A DNA stretch of 64,000 nucleotides, taken from contig NZ_MOBP01000001.1 of NCBI RefSeq assembly GCF_003732665.1, positions 477,466 to 541,465 of the forward strand, in the 5' to 3' direction. This document shows positions 1 through 8,133 of the stretch, piece by piece (within the stretch, counting starts at the first letter, position 1; every line of letters starts with the position of its first letter). The position numbers and the translations under genes were made by a program. The DNA comes from Pseudomonas frederiksbergensis (GTDB lineage: Bacteria > Pseudomonadota > Gammaproteobacteria > Pseudomonadales > Pseudomonadaceae). A model generated the notes under the pieces. That model ran no database searches. It was not told where the DNA came from and worked only from the letters and a program-made list of their open reading frames with translations.

Positions 1-355
1 TGATCGCCTAGAGTGGTCTCTACAGTGACCTCCAGCACGCGGTGTTTGCACCGTTTAAGTAACTCCAGTCCGAGTTAGCGGACTCAGTTTGAGTCGACGA
101 CTTCGCCGCTAACTGATTCTGAGCATGGCGGTAATAGTCGGCGACGTTCAACCTCAGCAGGTTTACCGAGCTATACGCTGCTCTGGATAATTTATCTGCA
201 GGCCGATAACGTGCTAACGCCTTATGAATCCCGGATTCGATTCCACTGACGACCATAAATAGCTGATTTATTTATAGTTACTAGTTGGGGTACGTAAAAT
301 TTTCCACCGAACTCCAGACGCCCGAAAAACCTAGCCTCCCCGAAACATACCGTTC

Positions 356-529
356 GTCTGGTGCCGGCACCATACGCAGTAACGAGAAAGGCTCACCGAA
401 AGGTGGGCCTTTTTTGTTTCTGAGATTCGGACGCCCGTCACGACAGATCGTGAAAACGTCCACAAAGTGTCCACACCTGATTTTTGCAGTCCACCCGAAA
501 GCCTGGACGTTTGGTTGCTGGCACCAGAC
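356..529. repeat. Distant inverted repeat in the gene-free left edge
   Basis: A 10-base sequence at 356-365 (GTCTGGTGCC) is repeated as its exact reverse complement at 520-529. The first 590 bases hold no gene I can support, only this repeat and two terminator hairpins. The repeat may be remains of a recombination or attachment site, or chance. Confidence 0.35.
388..416 (+). terminator. Rho-independent terminator with GAAA tetraloop
   Basis: A 9-pair stem, 389-397 with 402-410 (one G-T pair), closes a GAAA loop and is followed on the plus strand by a T-rich run. It implies a plus-strand transcript from the left, yet no plus-strand gene is recognisable in bases 1-380. The transcript may start outside the window or be non-coding. 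Confidence 0.7.
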
Positions 530-530
530 A

Positions 531-564
531 AAAAAAAGCCCTCGCATTTCTGCGAGGGCTTTGT
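531..564 (-). terminator. Terminator of the SDR gene
   Basis: A perfect 10-pair stem (538-547 with 552-561) and TTTC loop. On the minus strand it is followed by eight T's, so it ends the transcript of the oxidoreductase gene just to its right. A shorter T run on the other side may make it work both ways. Confidence 0.85.
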
Positions 565-591
565 TGTTTCTGCAGTTTGTAAAATCAGGTC

Positions 592-1302
592 TTAGTGACC
601 CGCACTCTGCCCACCATCCACATGCAGAATCTCGCCGGTCACAAAGTTCGCACGGTCCAAGTACACCACCGCCTGCGCAATGTCGCTGATCTCCCCCATC
701 CGCCCAACCGGATGCAAATTGCCCAACGCTTCATGGGTTTCCTCGCCATGCATCGGCGTCTTGATGATGCCAGGGCTCACGGCATTCACCCGAATCCCAC
801 GCTTGGCGTACTCAATCGCCAGCGACTTGGTCGCCGCATTCAAGCCACCCTTGGTCAACGAGGCCAGTACCGAAGGCACACCATCAATCGCATGGTCCAC
901 CAAGCTGGTGGTGATGCTGACCACATGACCACTGCCCTGCTTTTCCATCTCGGTAATCGCAAGTTGGGTGATGTAGAAGAAGCCATTCAGATTCACCGAC
1001 AGCACCGCAGCGTAATCTTCCTGGGTGTAAGCGGTGAATGGCTTGGCGACAAAGATCCCGGCGTTGTTGACCAGCGTATCTACACGACCAAAACGCTCAA
1101 TCGCTTCACGGATAACGCGCTGGGCAACCGCCGGATCGCCGATGTCGCCGGCAACTGTGTGAATGTCCGGATCAGTGGACGGTTTGATCGAACGCGAAGT
1201 GGCGACGACTTTGTAATCCAGTTCACGAAACGCCTTGACCATGCCAGCGCCGAGACCTTGGGAAGCGCCAGTGATAACGATGACTTTTTTCGAATTGCTC
1301 AT
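592..1302 (-). CDS. SDR family NAD(P)-dependent oxidoreductase lacking the catalytic tyrosine
   Basis: A 236-residue classical short-chain dehydrogenase/reductase fold: nucleotide-binding TGASQGLG at residues 11-18, NNAG at 79-82, a TTS serine near 133 and a C-terminal HVDGG. The ATG at 1302 is preferred over a TTG four codons upstream because GAGG lies seven bases before it. Aligning Lys151 with the lysine of the usual YxxxK motif puts Ala147 where the catalytic Tyr should be. The Rossmann half is intact, so cofactor binding is expected, but normal SDR chemistry is doubtful. The substrate is unknown. The gene runs in the same direction as the two redox/isomerase genes to its right and may be co-transcribed with them. 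Confidence 0.85.
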   Translation of the reverse strand: MSNSKKVIVITGASQGLGAGMVKAFRELDYKVVATSRSIKPSTDPDIHTVAGDIGDPAVAQRVIREAIERFGRVDTLVNNAGIFVAKPFTAYTQEDYAAVLSVNLNGFFYITQLAITEMEKQGSGHVVSITTSLVDHAIDGVPSVLASLTKGGLNAATKSLAIEYAKRGIRVNAVSPGIIKTPMHGEETHEALGNLHPVGRMGEISDIAQAVVYLDRANFVTGEILHVDGGQSAGH

Positions 1303-1345
1303 GATGAACCTCAACTAATAAATGATGGTTTGAATAGGTGATTAA

Positions 1346-2002
1346 TCAGGCTTCAACAGGCGCCTGTGCCATTTGTCGCAACATCTGTTCGTAGTACTCA
1401 ACCGACTGCGAACCGGACACCAGGTGACGACCGTTCAGCACCATGGCCGGGACCGAGTTAATGCCGCGCTCGCGGTAGAACTCCTCAAGATCACGCACTT
1501 CCGTGGCGAACGCCCCGGATGCCAACACCTCGCGGGCTGCCGCCGCGTCCAGCCCCACTTCCGCCGCCAGTCGAACCAGCGTCTCGCGATCACTCAGGTT
1601 CTGGCCGTCAGTGAAATAGCCACGCAGCAAGGCTTTCTTCAGTGCGACCTGCCGCCCTTCCCGCAACGCCCACGTCAGCAACCGATGCGCATCAAACGTG
1701 TTGTAGAAGTGGCTGCGTTTCTCCAGATCGAACTTGAAACCGATGGCCTCACCGCGAGCGATCTGCATCGCTTTACCGGCGGCGACGTCTTCGGCGGTGC
1801 GTCCATATTTGCGCATCAAATGCTCGACGGCTTTTTCGCCGACTGCCGGCATGTCCGGGTTCAACTCGAAAGGCTTGTAGGTCAGCTCGACCGACACTTC
1901 ACCGGCCACGTTCTCGATCGCCTGCTCCAACGCCGTCGCACCCAACGCACACCACGGGCACACCACGTCGGAGATGAAATCGATAGACACGGTCGCGGTC
2001 AT
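1346..2002 (-). CDS. DsbA family oxidoreductase (FrnE-like)
   Basis: A 218-residue thioredoxin-fold protein with a CPWC motif at residues 15-18 near the N-terminus and a Val-Pro pair near residue 185 that fits the cis-Pro loop. No signal peptide, so probably cytoplasmic. This is the FrnE / 2-hydroxychromene-2-carboxylate isomerase-like branch of the DsbA family, typically linked to thiol redox or polyketide modification. The ATG at 2002 overlaps the stop of the upstream tautomerase by four bases (ATGA), which suggests translational coupling. The physiological partner is not evident from sequence. Confidence 0.88.
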   Translation of the reverse strand: MTATVSIDFISDVVCPWCALGATALEQAIENVAGEVSVELTYKPFELNPDMPAVGEKAVEHLMRKYGRTAEDVAAGKAMQIARGEAIGFKFDLEKRSHFYNTFDAHRLLTWALREGRQVALKKALLRGYFTDGQNLSDRETLVRLAAEVGLDAAAAREVLASGAFATEVRDLEEFYRERGINSVPAMVLNGRHLVSGSQSVEYYEQMLRQMAQAPVEA

Positions 2003-2220
2003 GACTTGCCCTCCGCCTCAGCCAGTTGCTTGCGGTACTGGGTGGTGGAGATACCGGCGTAACCCCAGTTATCGGTGTCGACTTCTTCGATCACGATGTG
2101 GGTCAGATGCGGATCCTTCTTCAGGACGCGCTGCAGGGTTTCAGTGATTTCGGCGATCACCTGAGCTTTCTGCTCCGAGGTAACGCCATCGCGAGTGATG
2201 CGAACGCTTACGAAAGGCAT
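1999..2220 (-). CDS. 4-oxalocrotonate tautomerase family protein
   Basis: A 73-residue protein beginning Met-Pro. After Met removal, Pro1 would be the general base of the tautomerase superfamily. The length matches the 60-75 residue 4-OT-type subunits, which form hexamers of a beta-alpha-beta fold. It is the first gene of a minus-strand set with the DsbA-like protein (four-base overlap) and, 43 bases further, the SDR gene. Tautomerase plus oxidoreductases suggests a small detoxification or aromatic-ketone unit, but the substrate cannot be read from sequence. Confidence 0.85.
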   Translation of the reverse strand: MPFVSVRITRDGVTSEQKAQVIAEITETLQRVLKKDPHLTHIVIEEVDTDNWGYAGISTTQYRKQLAEAEGKS

Positions 2221-2438
2221 GAGGGAATCTCCAGTGACCTGCCCCGTCGGGATGATGGGGAGGCGTTGGAGAAGAATGTAGGGGGTTGGGTCAGGGGGAT
2301 AAAGGTGGGGGTGGGTACTTCATTAGTTACTTGGTGTAATGATTACGCCAGCGGCAGGCGCTAGAACTGTTTGCGTCAAAAATGTTGAATCGGCCAAGCT
2401 CCATTTTTCAAAATGCTATCGACAAATGGGAAAGTGCT

Positions 2439-2639
2439 ATGGCAATTCAATACTTTGATAGTCCGTTTCATGTCACGCATAACGAGAACGTCGCCAGCAA
2501 GATGGCGACGGAAATGGAGCGTTCGATACTCATCATGGATGGCATCAAAAGCTCCAGCGTAGAAGAGATCGAGGTCGCAAACAGGTTAGACGTGACCGAT
2601 TCGCGCGTTTCCGAGCTAACAACGAGCAAGATCAAATAA
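2439..2639 (+). pseudogene. Truncated XRE-type antitoxin-like protein
   Basis: A 66-residue frame with GGGAAA seven bases before its ATG; a further in-frame ATG exists at 2382. The C-terminal 25 residues (from VEEIEVANRLDVTD) match the helix-turn-helix of HigA/XRE regulators of the form EAA..LGVTQPRVSDL..GKI, but the protein ends immediately after the recognition helix. Family members usually continue and sit downstream of a HigB-type toxin; none is present. I read it as a remnant; a short functional DNA-binding protein is possible. Confidence 0.45.
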
Positions 2640-2714
2640 TCATGATCGATACGGCAATGACTGGGACTTAAAATTCAGCGCTGACTGCAGGATTCAGCCC
2701 CGTTTCCATGTAGT

Positions 2715-2960
2715 TCACTCGATTATGCGTCGTTGCTTCTCAGCGTTTGCGACACGTCCTGGGGACCTGCCGCTGACGACGACGCATGTGCCGTTTAATT
2801 TCTCTATCTTGGCGGGAGGAAGGACTTGGCTCGCCTTCATCTCACGCACAGATTCCAGTAAATCCTGCAGAAACTGATTTCGTTCTACGTCCACTCTGAC
2901 GCTCCCTGAGCAAATCGACAATTTGTGTTGGCTGGGAGGGTTGCAACCTGAGTCTGTCAT
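2715..2960 (-). pseudogene. Remnant of a NadS/HigA-type antitoxin
   Basis: An 81-residue frame whose ATG directly abuts the TAG stop of the fic gene. Residues 28-43 (NQFLQDLLESVREMKA) resemble the N-terminal helix of NadS-type antitoxins (FF.ELLESVREMKA). The helix-turn-helix that should follow is missing and the remaining 38 residues look like no domain I know. Its position gives it access to fic transcription. Probably decayed; similar decay is seen at 36964-37135. Confidence 0.4.
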
Positions 2961-4574
2961 CTACCGACTGGCTGGGTGGGTGGGGTGGTAGCGATCACTC
3001 ACGCTACTGTCTATCGGCTCCTCCTCCCGTACGGATTGAGCCACCGCTTCAGCAATCGCAGACCAAATTTCCGGGCGCGTCAGCACTGGCATTTCCTTCG
3101 CTAATACGTTGCTCAGCCTGCCCTCATTCTGCTCCATGGATCGCAAGAGCCGGTCAGCCTGATGATCAGGCATCTCGACGACTTCCTTGATCGCCTGCCT
3201 GGCCTTTATGTGGCTGCGTAGATACCGCGACTCTTCACGCATCTGTTCGGTGATGGTGCGGCGAATGACGTTGGACATGAAAACCACATGCGGCCCCAGG
3301 TTCGGGTAGCGCCACATCGGGCGGGCCTGATTCTGGCCGGTGAATTCAATATTTGAGACCACGCCGTCGGGATATTGCGTGCGGGTACTGGCGAACGTTA
3401 CCTGATCACGAATGCCTTGCATCAACGGTTTTGAAACCTGGTCCAGCACACTGTCATACAGGCGCCTCTCCGCAGAGTCGTCCGTAATAACGGCTGAAAT
3501 CGGAAGAATCACCGTATCTGGAATGGCACCGTCACGACGCAAAATATCGTTGATCAGGAAGCGATGTACTCGGCCATTGCCGTCGGCCAGCGGATGGATG
3601 TAGACGAAAGCGAACGCGGTTACTGCGCTGCGCATGACCGGGGATTGGCCCTTGGTGCGATTCAGAAAGACGCGAATGCCTTCCAGCATGCGCTCCAAAT
3701 CTTCCTCTGGCGGCGCGACGTAATGGACGATTTCCTGGTAGCGGACTGTCTCGCCGACAAATACGGGGGACTGGCGAATTCCCAGGCGTGTCAGTGTTGT
3801 GACGTCTCCCAGGATTTCTTTTTGCATCTCCGCCAGTGTTGAGTCTGTCAGCGGCAATTCTCCCTGGCCGGTGCGTCTTGCCATGACATCGGCGAAACGC
3901 TGGATGCGAGTCGAACGATCCGCCTCCCCTTCTATGGCGAAGCTGGCTTTGCTTTCCCTGAGCGTCATCCACGCCGCCGCACGGAGCAGCAGCGCTTCGC
4001 CAAACTCTGCGGTCAGTTGACTAAAGAGCTGAGGAACATCGAGGTTGGCGGCTGATTTCACAGCCTCTGTCTTGACGATGGTTGGGCAGAAGTAGCTCGT
4101 GCCGGGCAGGTTGTCGTTCACTCGCCAACGCGGGACTTTTACCGCTTCTTCTTGTGACGCGGCTACCATCAGATCGGCGTTGATAACATCTACGTAGTTA
4201 CCGCCTATTCGATCTGGCACTTGCAACTGCTGACCAGTGAGCCACTCGAACAAGAAAGCCGCCCTGCGCGCATATTGACCCGTAGGCTCGGCATTCAACC
4301 AACCCTGCACCGATGAAGGACCGAGCTTCGTCAGCAGTCGGGTCAGAAACTCAAGGTTTAGAACTTCATGCCGCAGGTGAAATTGCAGATGGGAGGGTAG
4401 GTCCGGATCGGGGCGCATATTTTCCGGGTAGGTCTCAAGACGAAACCCATCCTCGACCTGAGTGAACCGCCGACTACCGACCTGACTTAACACTGGCAAC
4501 CTCGCCATCGGCAAGACTGCGAATGTCGTCGCTAGCCAGGCTGCACCGATAGGGTCTGCGGGAAACTCGCTCAC
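2961..4574 (-). CDS. Class II Fic family protein (putative AMPylator)
   Basis: A 537-residue protein with the Fic core motif HPLADGNGRVHR at about residues 327-338. The His would be the catalytic base of AMP (or other nucleotide monophosphate) transfer to a target hydroxyl. An (S/T)xxxE(G/N) inhibitory motif, SFAIEG, lies at about 211-216, ahead of the core, which makes it a class II, auto-inhibited Fic protein needing no separate antitoxin. The 200 residues before and 150 after the core are probably target-recognition regions. The GTG at 4574 is preferred to the GTG at 4580 because GGAG ends seven bases before the former but only one before the latter. Upstream DNA carries five direct repeats; downstream lies an antitoxin remnant. 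Confidence 0.85.
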   Translation of the reverse strand: MSEFPADPIGAAWLATTFAVLPMARLPVLSQVGSRRFTQVEDGFRLETYPENMRPDPDLPSHLQFHLRHEVLNLEFLTRLLTKLGPSSVQGWLNAEPTGQYARRAAFLFEWLTGQQLQVPDRIGGNYVDVINADLMVAASQEEAVKVPRWRVNDNLPGTSYFCPTIVKTEAVKSAANLDVPQLFSQLTAEFGEALLLRAAAWMTLRESKASFAIEGEADRSTRIQRFADVMARRTGQGELPLTDSTLAEMQKEILGDVTTLTRLGIRQSPVFVGETVRYQEIVHYVAPPEEDLERMLEGIRVFLNRTKGQSPVMRSAVTAFAFVYIHPLADGNGRVHRFLINDILRRDGAIPDTVILPISAVITDDSAERRLYDSVLDQVSKPLMQGIRDQVTFASTRTQYPDGVVSNIEFTGQNQARPMWRYPNLGPHVVFMSNVIRRTITEQMREESRYLRSHIKARQAIKEVVEMPDHQADRLLRSMEQNEGRLSNVLAKEMPVLTRPEIWSAIAEAVAQSVREEEPIDSSVSDRYHPTHPASR

Positions 4575-4651
4575 GGTCACACTCCTTTTAAAAGCTCGGA
4601 CAAATTAAAAAGCCTTATAAATGGAGAGTAACGCTCAAAATTAATTTTCTC

Positions 4652-4823
4652 TGCATAAAAACGATTATTTTTCGGTACAAATGCATAAAAACGATTATCA
4701 AGGCAGCTTGAATTGAATTTTCTTTACGATTCGTGAGTTTCAAAAAGCTCAATCAACCACATAAAAACGATTTCAGATGCTCAAAAACGATTACAAAACT
4801 GACTTTTTGCTTAAAAACGATTA
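4652..4823. repeat. Five direct repeats of a 16-base motif upstream of fic
   Basis: Consensus TGCATAAAAACGATTA. Copies start at 4652, 4682, 4758 (CACATAAAAACGATTT), 4778 (TGCTCAAAAACGATTA) and 4808 (TGCTTAAAAACGATTA). All share the same orientation. Start-to-start distances are 30, 76, 20 and 30, close to whole helical turns. They lie 78-250 bases upstream of the fic start, in a 300-base AT-rich gap with no gene. Best read as an operator array for a DNA-binding protein, possibly Fic itself or a TA regulator. There are too few copies, with irregular spacing, for a CRISPR. Confidence 0.75.
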
Positions 4824-4871
4824 GAAACCGGCCAAGCAGTCTCAAGATCTAACAATTTTTGTCCCTTCCAC

Positions 4872-5549
4872 TCAAACCTCACTCACCTCAAACACAAACG
4901 AAATCCTCCCACTACTCGCACTCCAAACATACCGAATATGCTTCCCCTGCTTCGGAATCGACACCGCTGGCGGTCGAAACGCCGCAACACATTCATGCCC
5001 AGGCAACCGAACGCTGTTGTAGAGCAACCCCCAGGACAACGTTTCGCGAAGTTGCCGGGCGAACGCCTGGGACGGGCCGTAAGCAGTCGGGTCTGGATCA
5101 TGAAGCTGCGGATAGTTCTGGCGAATGTCATGCAGCGGTTTGACGACCTTGTTGACGTAAGTGCGCATGGTTAACTCAAGGTCTGGCTCATTGGTCGCAG
5201 CGAGAAATCGTTCCTGGTGATAGCTCGTCTCGGCAATGGCGGCAGCTTGGCTGCTAGCGGCGTAGTAGACGCCAAACGTGCCATCGGTGAAGCGACTGGT
5301 TTTGCCGATGTGGGTGAACGCGGCCATCACCGGCGTGGAACCAGGGCCGGAGATTCGGTCTTCGGGTCGCACCCGGGAAAGCACGCCAGCCTCTTCCATC
5401 AATCGATCATTGGTCAGCGCTTCAAGGGCGTACGCCGTGGGCAAATCTTCCGGATCGAGCACGTCTTCAAACAACGAGATCGGCGGGAAGCAGCTGTTAA
5501 CGATCCGATAGGCCCGCGGCCACTGCGGATCGGCCAGTTCCGGCGCCAT
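4872..5549 (-). CDS. RES domain toxin (NAD+-degrading)
   Basis: A 225-residue RES family protein. The conserved polar residues are recognisable: Arg in the RFTDGTFGVYYAA stretch (about 86), Glu in AETSYH (about 107) and Ser in LLYNSVR (about 179). RES toxins act on NAD+ (glycohydrolase or phosphorylase) and stop growth by depleting it. The ATG at 5549 shares one base with the TGA of the upstream antitoxin, the usual tight coupling of this module; a TTG one codon earlier is less likely. All key residues are present, so the toxin looks functional. Confidence 0.9.
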   Translation of the reverse strand: MAPELADPQWPRAYRIVNSCFPPISLFEDVLDPEDLPTAYALEALTNDRLMEEAGVLSRVRPEDRISGPGSTPVMAAFTHIGKTSRFTDGTFGVYYAASSQAAAIAETSYHQERFLAATNEPDLELTMRTYVNKVVKPLHDIRQNYPQLHDPDPTAYGPSQAFARQLRETLSWGLLYNSVRLPGHECVAAFRPPAVSIPKQGKHIRYVWSASSGRISFVFEVSEV

Positions 5550-5959
5550 CAACCGCGCACTCCGTCGAGGTAGCGGCGTACATCAGCGATGTCTACGACG
5601 CGGCCGACCAGCATGTAGTCCAGCGCGGTTTGGCCATTGAACGGCGCGGCGGTGTTCGGGCTGCTGACCCATTTGTAGGCGCGCTCGCGGCTGTTGCTGA
5701 AGATGATGCTCAGCGCTTTGTGGATGCCCATCAGGTAGGAAATGCGCTCCAGAGTGTCGTGGGGCAAACGCACGTTCGGCGGTAGGTGTTTGTACTTGTA
5801 GAACGTGGTGTTGCCGACTTTGCCCAGCAACGTGCGTTGCTGCTCGGCGCTGCAACCCCAACGCTCCATGAGGTTGAAGAAGAACTTGAGCGCGACACGG
5901 CCGGCTTCTGGGGAGTCGAGTTGTTGCTGTGGGCTGAGGGCGGGTGATGAGATAGGCAT
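5549..5959 (-). CDS. Xre/MbcA/ParS-type antitoxin of the RES toxin
   Basis: A 136-residue antitoxin: an N-terminal Xre-like helical domain (residues 15-75) and a C-terminal MbcA/ParS toxin-binding domain starting around NTAAPFNGQTALDYML, with the typical ending VVDIADVRRYLDGVRG. A strong GGAGG lies seven bases before the ATG. It neutralises the RES protein by occupying its active site and usually represses its own operon by binding upstream palindromes. A weak candidate, GTCT with AGAC separated by six bases, is at 5980-5993. Order (antitoxin first) and TGATG junction are typical. Confidence 0.9.
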   Translation of the reverse strand: MPISSPALSPQQQLDSPEAGRVALKFFFNLMERWGCSAEQQRTLLGKVGNTTFYKYKHLPPNVRLPHDTLERISYLMGIHKALSIIFSNSRERAYKWVSSPNTAAPFNGQTALDYMLVGRVVDIADVRRYLDGVRG

Positions 5960-6277
5960 GGGATCGCCTCCGTAGCAATGTCTAAAGTCAGACTAGTACA
6001 GATACGGATGAATATGTGAATTTAATCCATAAGCGAATAAAGAGCCTTCATTCACCCAACCGAAAAGTCGCACACCTCCCGCGCTTTTTTGATCCCAATC
6101 ACCCCACCACCACCAAAAACCCCGATCCTGTGTAGCCCTCCAGCCATCGGCTGCGGAATCAATTCGCTACTAAACCCGCGACAACTATGCTCAGGTGCAG
6201 GAATATAGCCGGCATAGGCGCAGGATCGGCCGCTAAGTACACAACAATTGCCAGCCCACTTTAGAGGGCATTACCCC
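5960..6277. promoter_or_regulatory. Divergent intergenic region between the Xre-RES operon and a LysR gene
   Basis: 318 bases without a gene. The left part must hold the Xre-RES promoter and operator (AT-rich, with the short inverted repeat at 5980-5993). The right part precedes the LysR gene, whose ribosome binding site AGAGGG is at 6263-6268. No convincing -35/-10 pair could be assigned by eye. Confidence 0.4.
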
Positions 6278-7204
6278 ATGGATAGCAGAACCTTACGCAA
6301 CCTCATGCGCATCGTGCAGACCGGCTCGTTGTCGGCGGCGGCAGAGCATTCCTGTTTGACGGTGCAGGCGTTGGCCGCGCAGTTGAACAAGGTCGAAGAG
6401 CAGTTCGGTTTTCGCCTGTTTCGACGTTCCAACAAGGGCCTGACCCTGACCGCGCAGGGCACGGAGCTCACGCCTTATATCGACAAGGTTCTGGTCGCCA
6501 CGCGACAGATGGAAGAGAAAGTCACGGCGCTGAAGGTGCCGGGGCAGCGCACGCTGAAGGTGGCGTTGAATACCACGCTGTCGGAAGATTTCAATCGGCG
6601 CATGATCGGACGCCTGTTTGAGGTGTTTCCTGACCATCAGTTGGAATTCTCCTACGCCGAGTCGATGGAAAACCTCAGCAAACTGAAAAATGAAGACTTC
6701 GACCTGGCCGTGTTGATCGGCCCGCAGAAGCCCGGGTTGCCGAGCATTTTGCTGCCGGATGTGCACGTTCAGGTGGTCGGCGCGCACTGCGGCCAGGAGA
6801 ACGATCCGCTGGTGTTGCTGGGCGACAAGCTTCAGGTTCGTCCGGCGGATGATTGTCCGTATTCCCACAGCTTTTTGCGCTTTCTCGACGCGGGCCTGGG
6901 CAATTACGACACCGGCCAACGGACGATTTACTCCTGCAGCGAAACCCTCACCCTGTCGCTGATCCCGCAAATGGATGGCATCGGCATGGTGTCCCGCGAC
7001 GCGGCCCAACGTAATGGCTTGACCATTTTCCCGGATTTCGAGGATTTCCTCGAAGTGCGGCTGGCGGTCAATAACCCTGAACTCTCGGGCCAGGCCTTGA
7101 GCGATGTGGTCGACCTGCGCCTACATGAACGAACCGAGCGCAATGTACGCAGCCGTCCCAACCGCCACACTGAGAAAGAGGTTTTTGCTGAAATACGCAC
7201 ATAA
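6278..7204 (+). CDS. LysR family transcriptional regulator
   Basis: A 308-residue LysR-type regulator. The N-terminal winged helix (residues 1-60) shows the usual pattern, with GSLSAAAEHSCLTVQALAAQ as helix-turn-helix and FRLFRRSNKGLTLTAQG following. The effector-binding domain (90-295) is present. The ATG at 6278 with AGAGGG nine bases before it is chosen over a TTG at 6248. It is convergent with azlD and overlaps it by 84 bases on the opposite strand, unusual for a regulator and its neighbour. The adjacent hydroxylase-azlCD operon is the obvious candidate target, by position only. Confidence 0.85.
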   Translation: MDSRTLRNLMRIVQTGSLSAAAEHSCLTVQALAAQLNKVEEQFGFRLFRRSNKGLTLTAQGTELTPYIDKVLVATRQMEEKVTALKVPGQRTLKVALNTTLSEDFNRRMIGRLFEVFPDHQLEFSYAESMENLSKLKNEDFDLAVLIGPQKPGLPSILLPDVHVQVVGAHCGQENDPLVLLGDKLQVRPADDCPYSHSFLRFLDAGLGNYDTGQRTIYSCSETLTLSLIPQMDGIGMVSRDAAQRNGLTIFPDFEDFLEVRLAVNNPELSGQALSDVVDLRLHERTERNVRSRPNRHTEKEVFAEIRT

Positions 7205-7438
7205 CAACGTCGGAATCGCGGCATAGAATTCCGGGCGATCGAGCTGCACATGCTGGTCCTTGATCAACAAGGGCGTAAGGCTGATCGCAGCGACGATCGC
7301 CACCGGCAGGTATTCCAGCGCCCGGGCGACGAAGGGCGGCCAGTGGTCAGTGTTGACTTGCAGCGGCAGCGCACGCGGCAGGAAGGTCACCGCCATCATC
7401 AGCACCACGACCAGAATCAGGAACGTTTGGTCAGGCAT
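7121..7438 (-). CDS. azlD: AzlD family branched-chain amino-acid exporter small subunit
   Basis: A 105-residue membrane protein with about four hydrophobic segments, matching AzlD, the small partner of AzlC. Together they export branched-chain amino acids or analogues. The ATG at 7438 lies inside the end of azlC (22-base overlap), so the two are probably translated in a fixed ratio. The last 84 bases are antisense to the LysR gene. Last gene of an operon with an amino-acid hydroxylase, so the exported compound could be a hydroxylated amino acid. Confidence 0.85.
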   Translation of the reverse strand: MPDQTFLILVVVLMMAVTFLPRALPLQVNTDHWPPFVARALEYLPVAIVAAISLTPLLIKDQHVQLDRPEFYAAIPTLLCAYFSKNLFLSVAVGTAAYIALGSFM

Positions 7439-8133
7439 ACACCCACCCCGCAGCCCACGAATGTGGCGATAAACACGTTGAACGGCGAGCTCCCAACCAG
7501 GCTCAAGGCCCCCATGCAGGCGACCGCAGCCGCTGCGGCGATCAGCTTGTTGCGGGTGTTGCAGAGCGACACCAGCACGTAAAGCATCATCGCGGTCAGG
7601 GCGTAGTCGAGTTGGTACTTGATCAGGTGCGAGGCGTACTGCGCGCAAATCGCCCCGAGCAAGCCGCCGAGCACCCACGAAGTGTGGCAAAACAGGTTGA
7701 AGCCGATCAGGTAACGCACGTTGACCGGCGCGCCGCTGCCCAGTTTCACGCTGTGGAAAGCGAACGACTCATCGGTCAGGCCACCGGCATAACACCAGCG
7801 CTCGAAACGGCTGAGCCCCAACGCCCGCAAGGCCTTGGCCATGTAGACCGACATCAGCATGTGCCGCGCATTGATCAAGAACGTGGTGAGGATAATCGTG
7901 GTCAGCGACGCGCCGCTGGAGATCAGCGCCAACGCGGCGAACTGCGAAGCGCCGGCATACACGAACAGGCACATCGCAACGGGCAACCACACGGGCAACC
8001 CGGCGTTGACGGCCATCAAACCAAACACAAACGACACCGTGAAGTAACCGGCCACCACCGGGCTGGCTTCTGCAAAGGTGCGCGATGGTTGCGGCTCGAC
8101 CATCAGCGGCTGGCTGCTGGACGTCTCATTCAT
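7417..8133 (-). CDS. azlC: AzlC family amino-acid exporter large subunit
   Basis: A 238-residue inner-membrane protein with six to eight hydrophobic segments. It carries the AzlC hallmarks FVYAGASQFAA and the NARHMLMS segment (the N.RH motif of the family), followed by a DES/FAF segment. AzlC-AzlD exports branched-chain amino acids such as leucine analogues in Bacillus and other bacteria. The ATG overlaps the GNAT stop by four bases and the end overlaps azlD, so hydroxylase, GNAT, azlC and azlD form one tightly packed operon. Confidence 0.9.
   Translation of the reverse strand: MNETSSSQPLMVEPQPSRTFAEASPVVAGYFTVSFVFGLMAVNAGLPVWLPVAMCLFVYAGASQFAALALISSGASLTTIILTTFLINARHMLMSVYMAKALRALGLSRFERWCYAGGLTDESFAFHSVKLGSGAPVNVRYLIGFNLFCHTSWVLGGLLGAICAQYASHLIKYQLDYALTAMMLYVLVSLCNTRNKLIAAAAAVACMGALSLVGSSPFNVFIATFVGCGVGVCLTKRS

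Noticed and set aside
20..256. 78-residue minus-strand frame at the left edge
   Set aside because: No domain, no SD, composition unlike the neighbouring genes; chance frame.
4652..4823. CRISPR-like array upstream of fic
   Set aside because: Repeats are only 16 bases, gaps of 4, 14, 14 and 60 bases, no cas genes; operator sites fit better.
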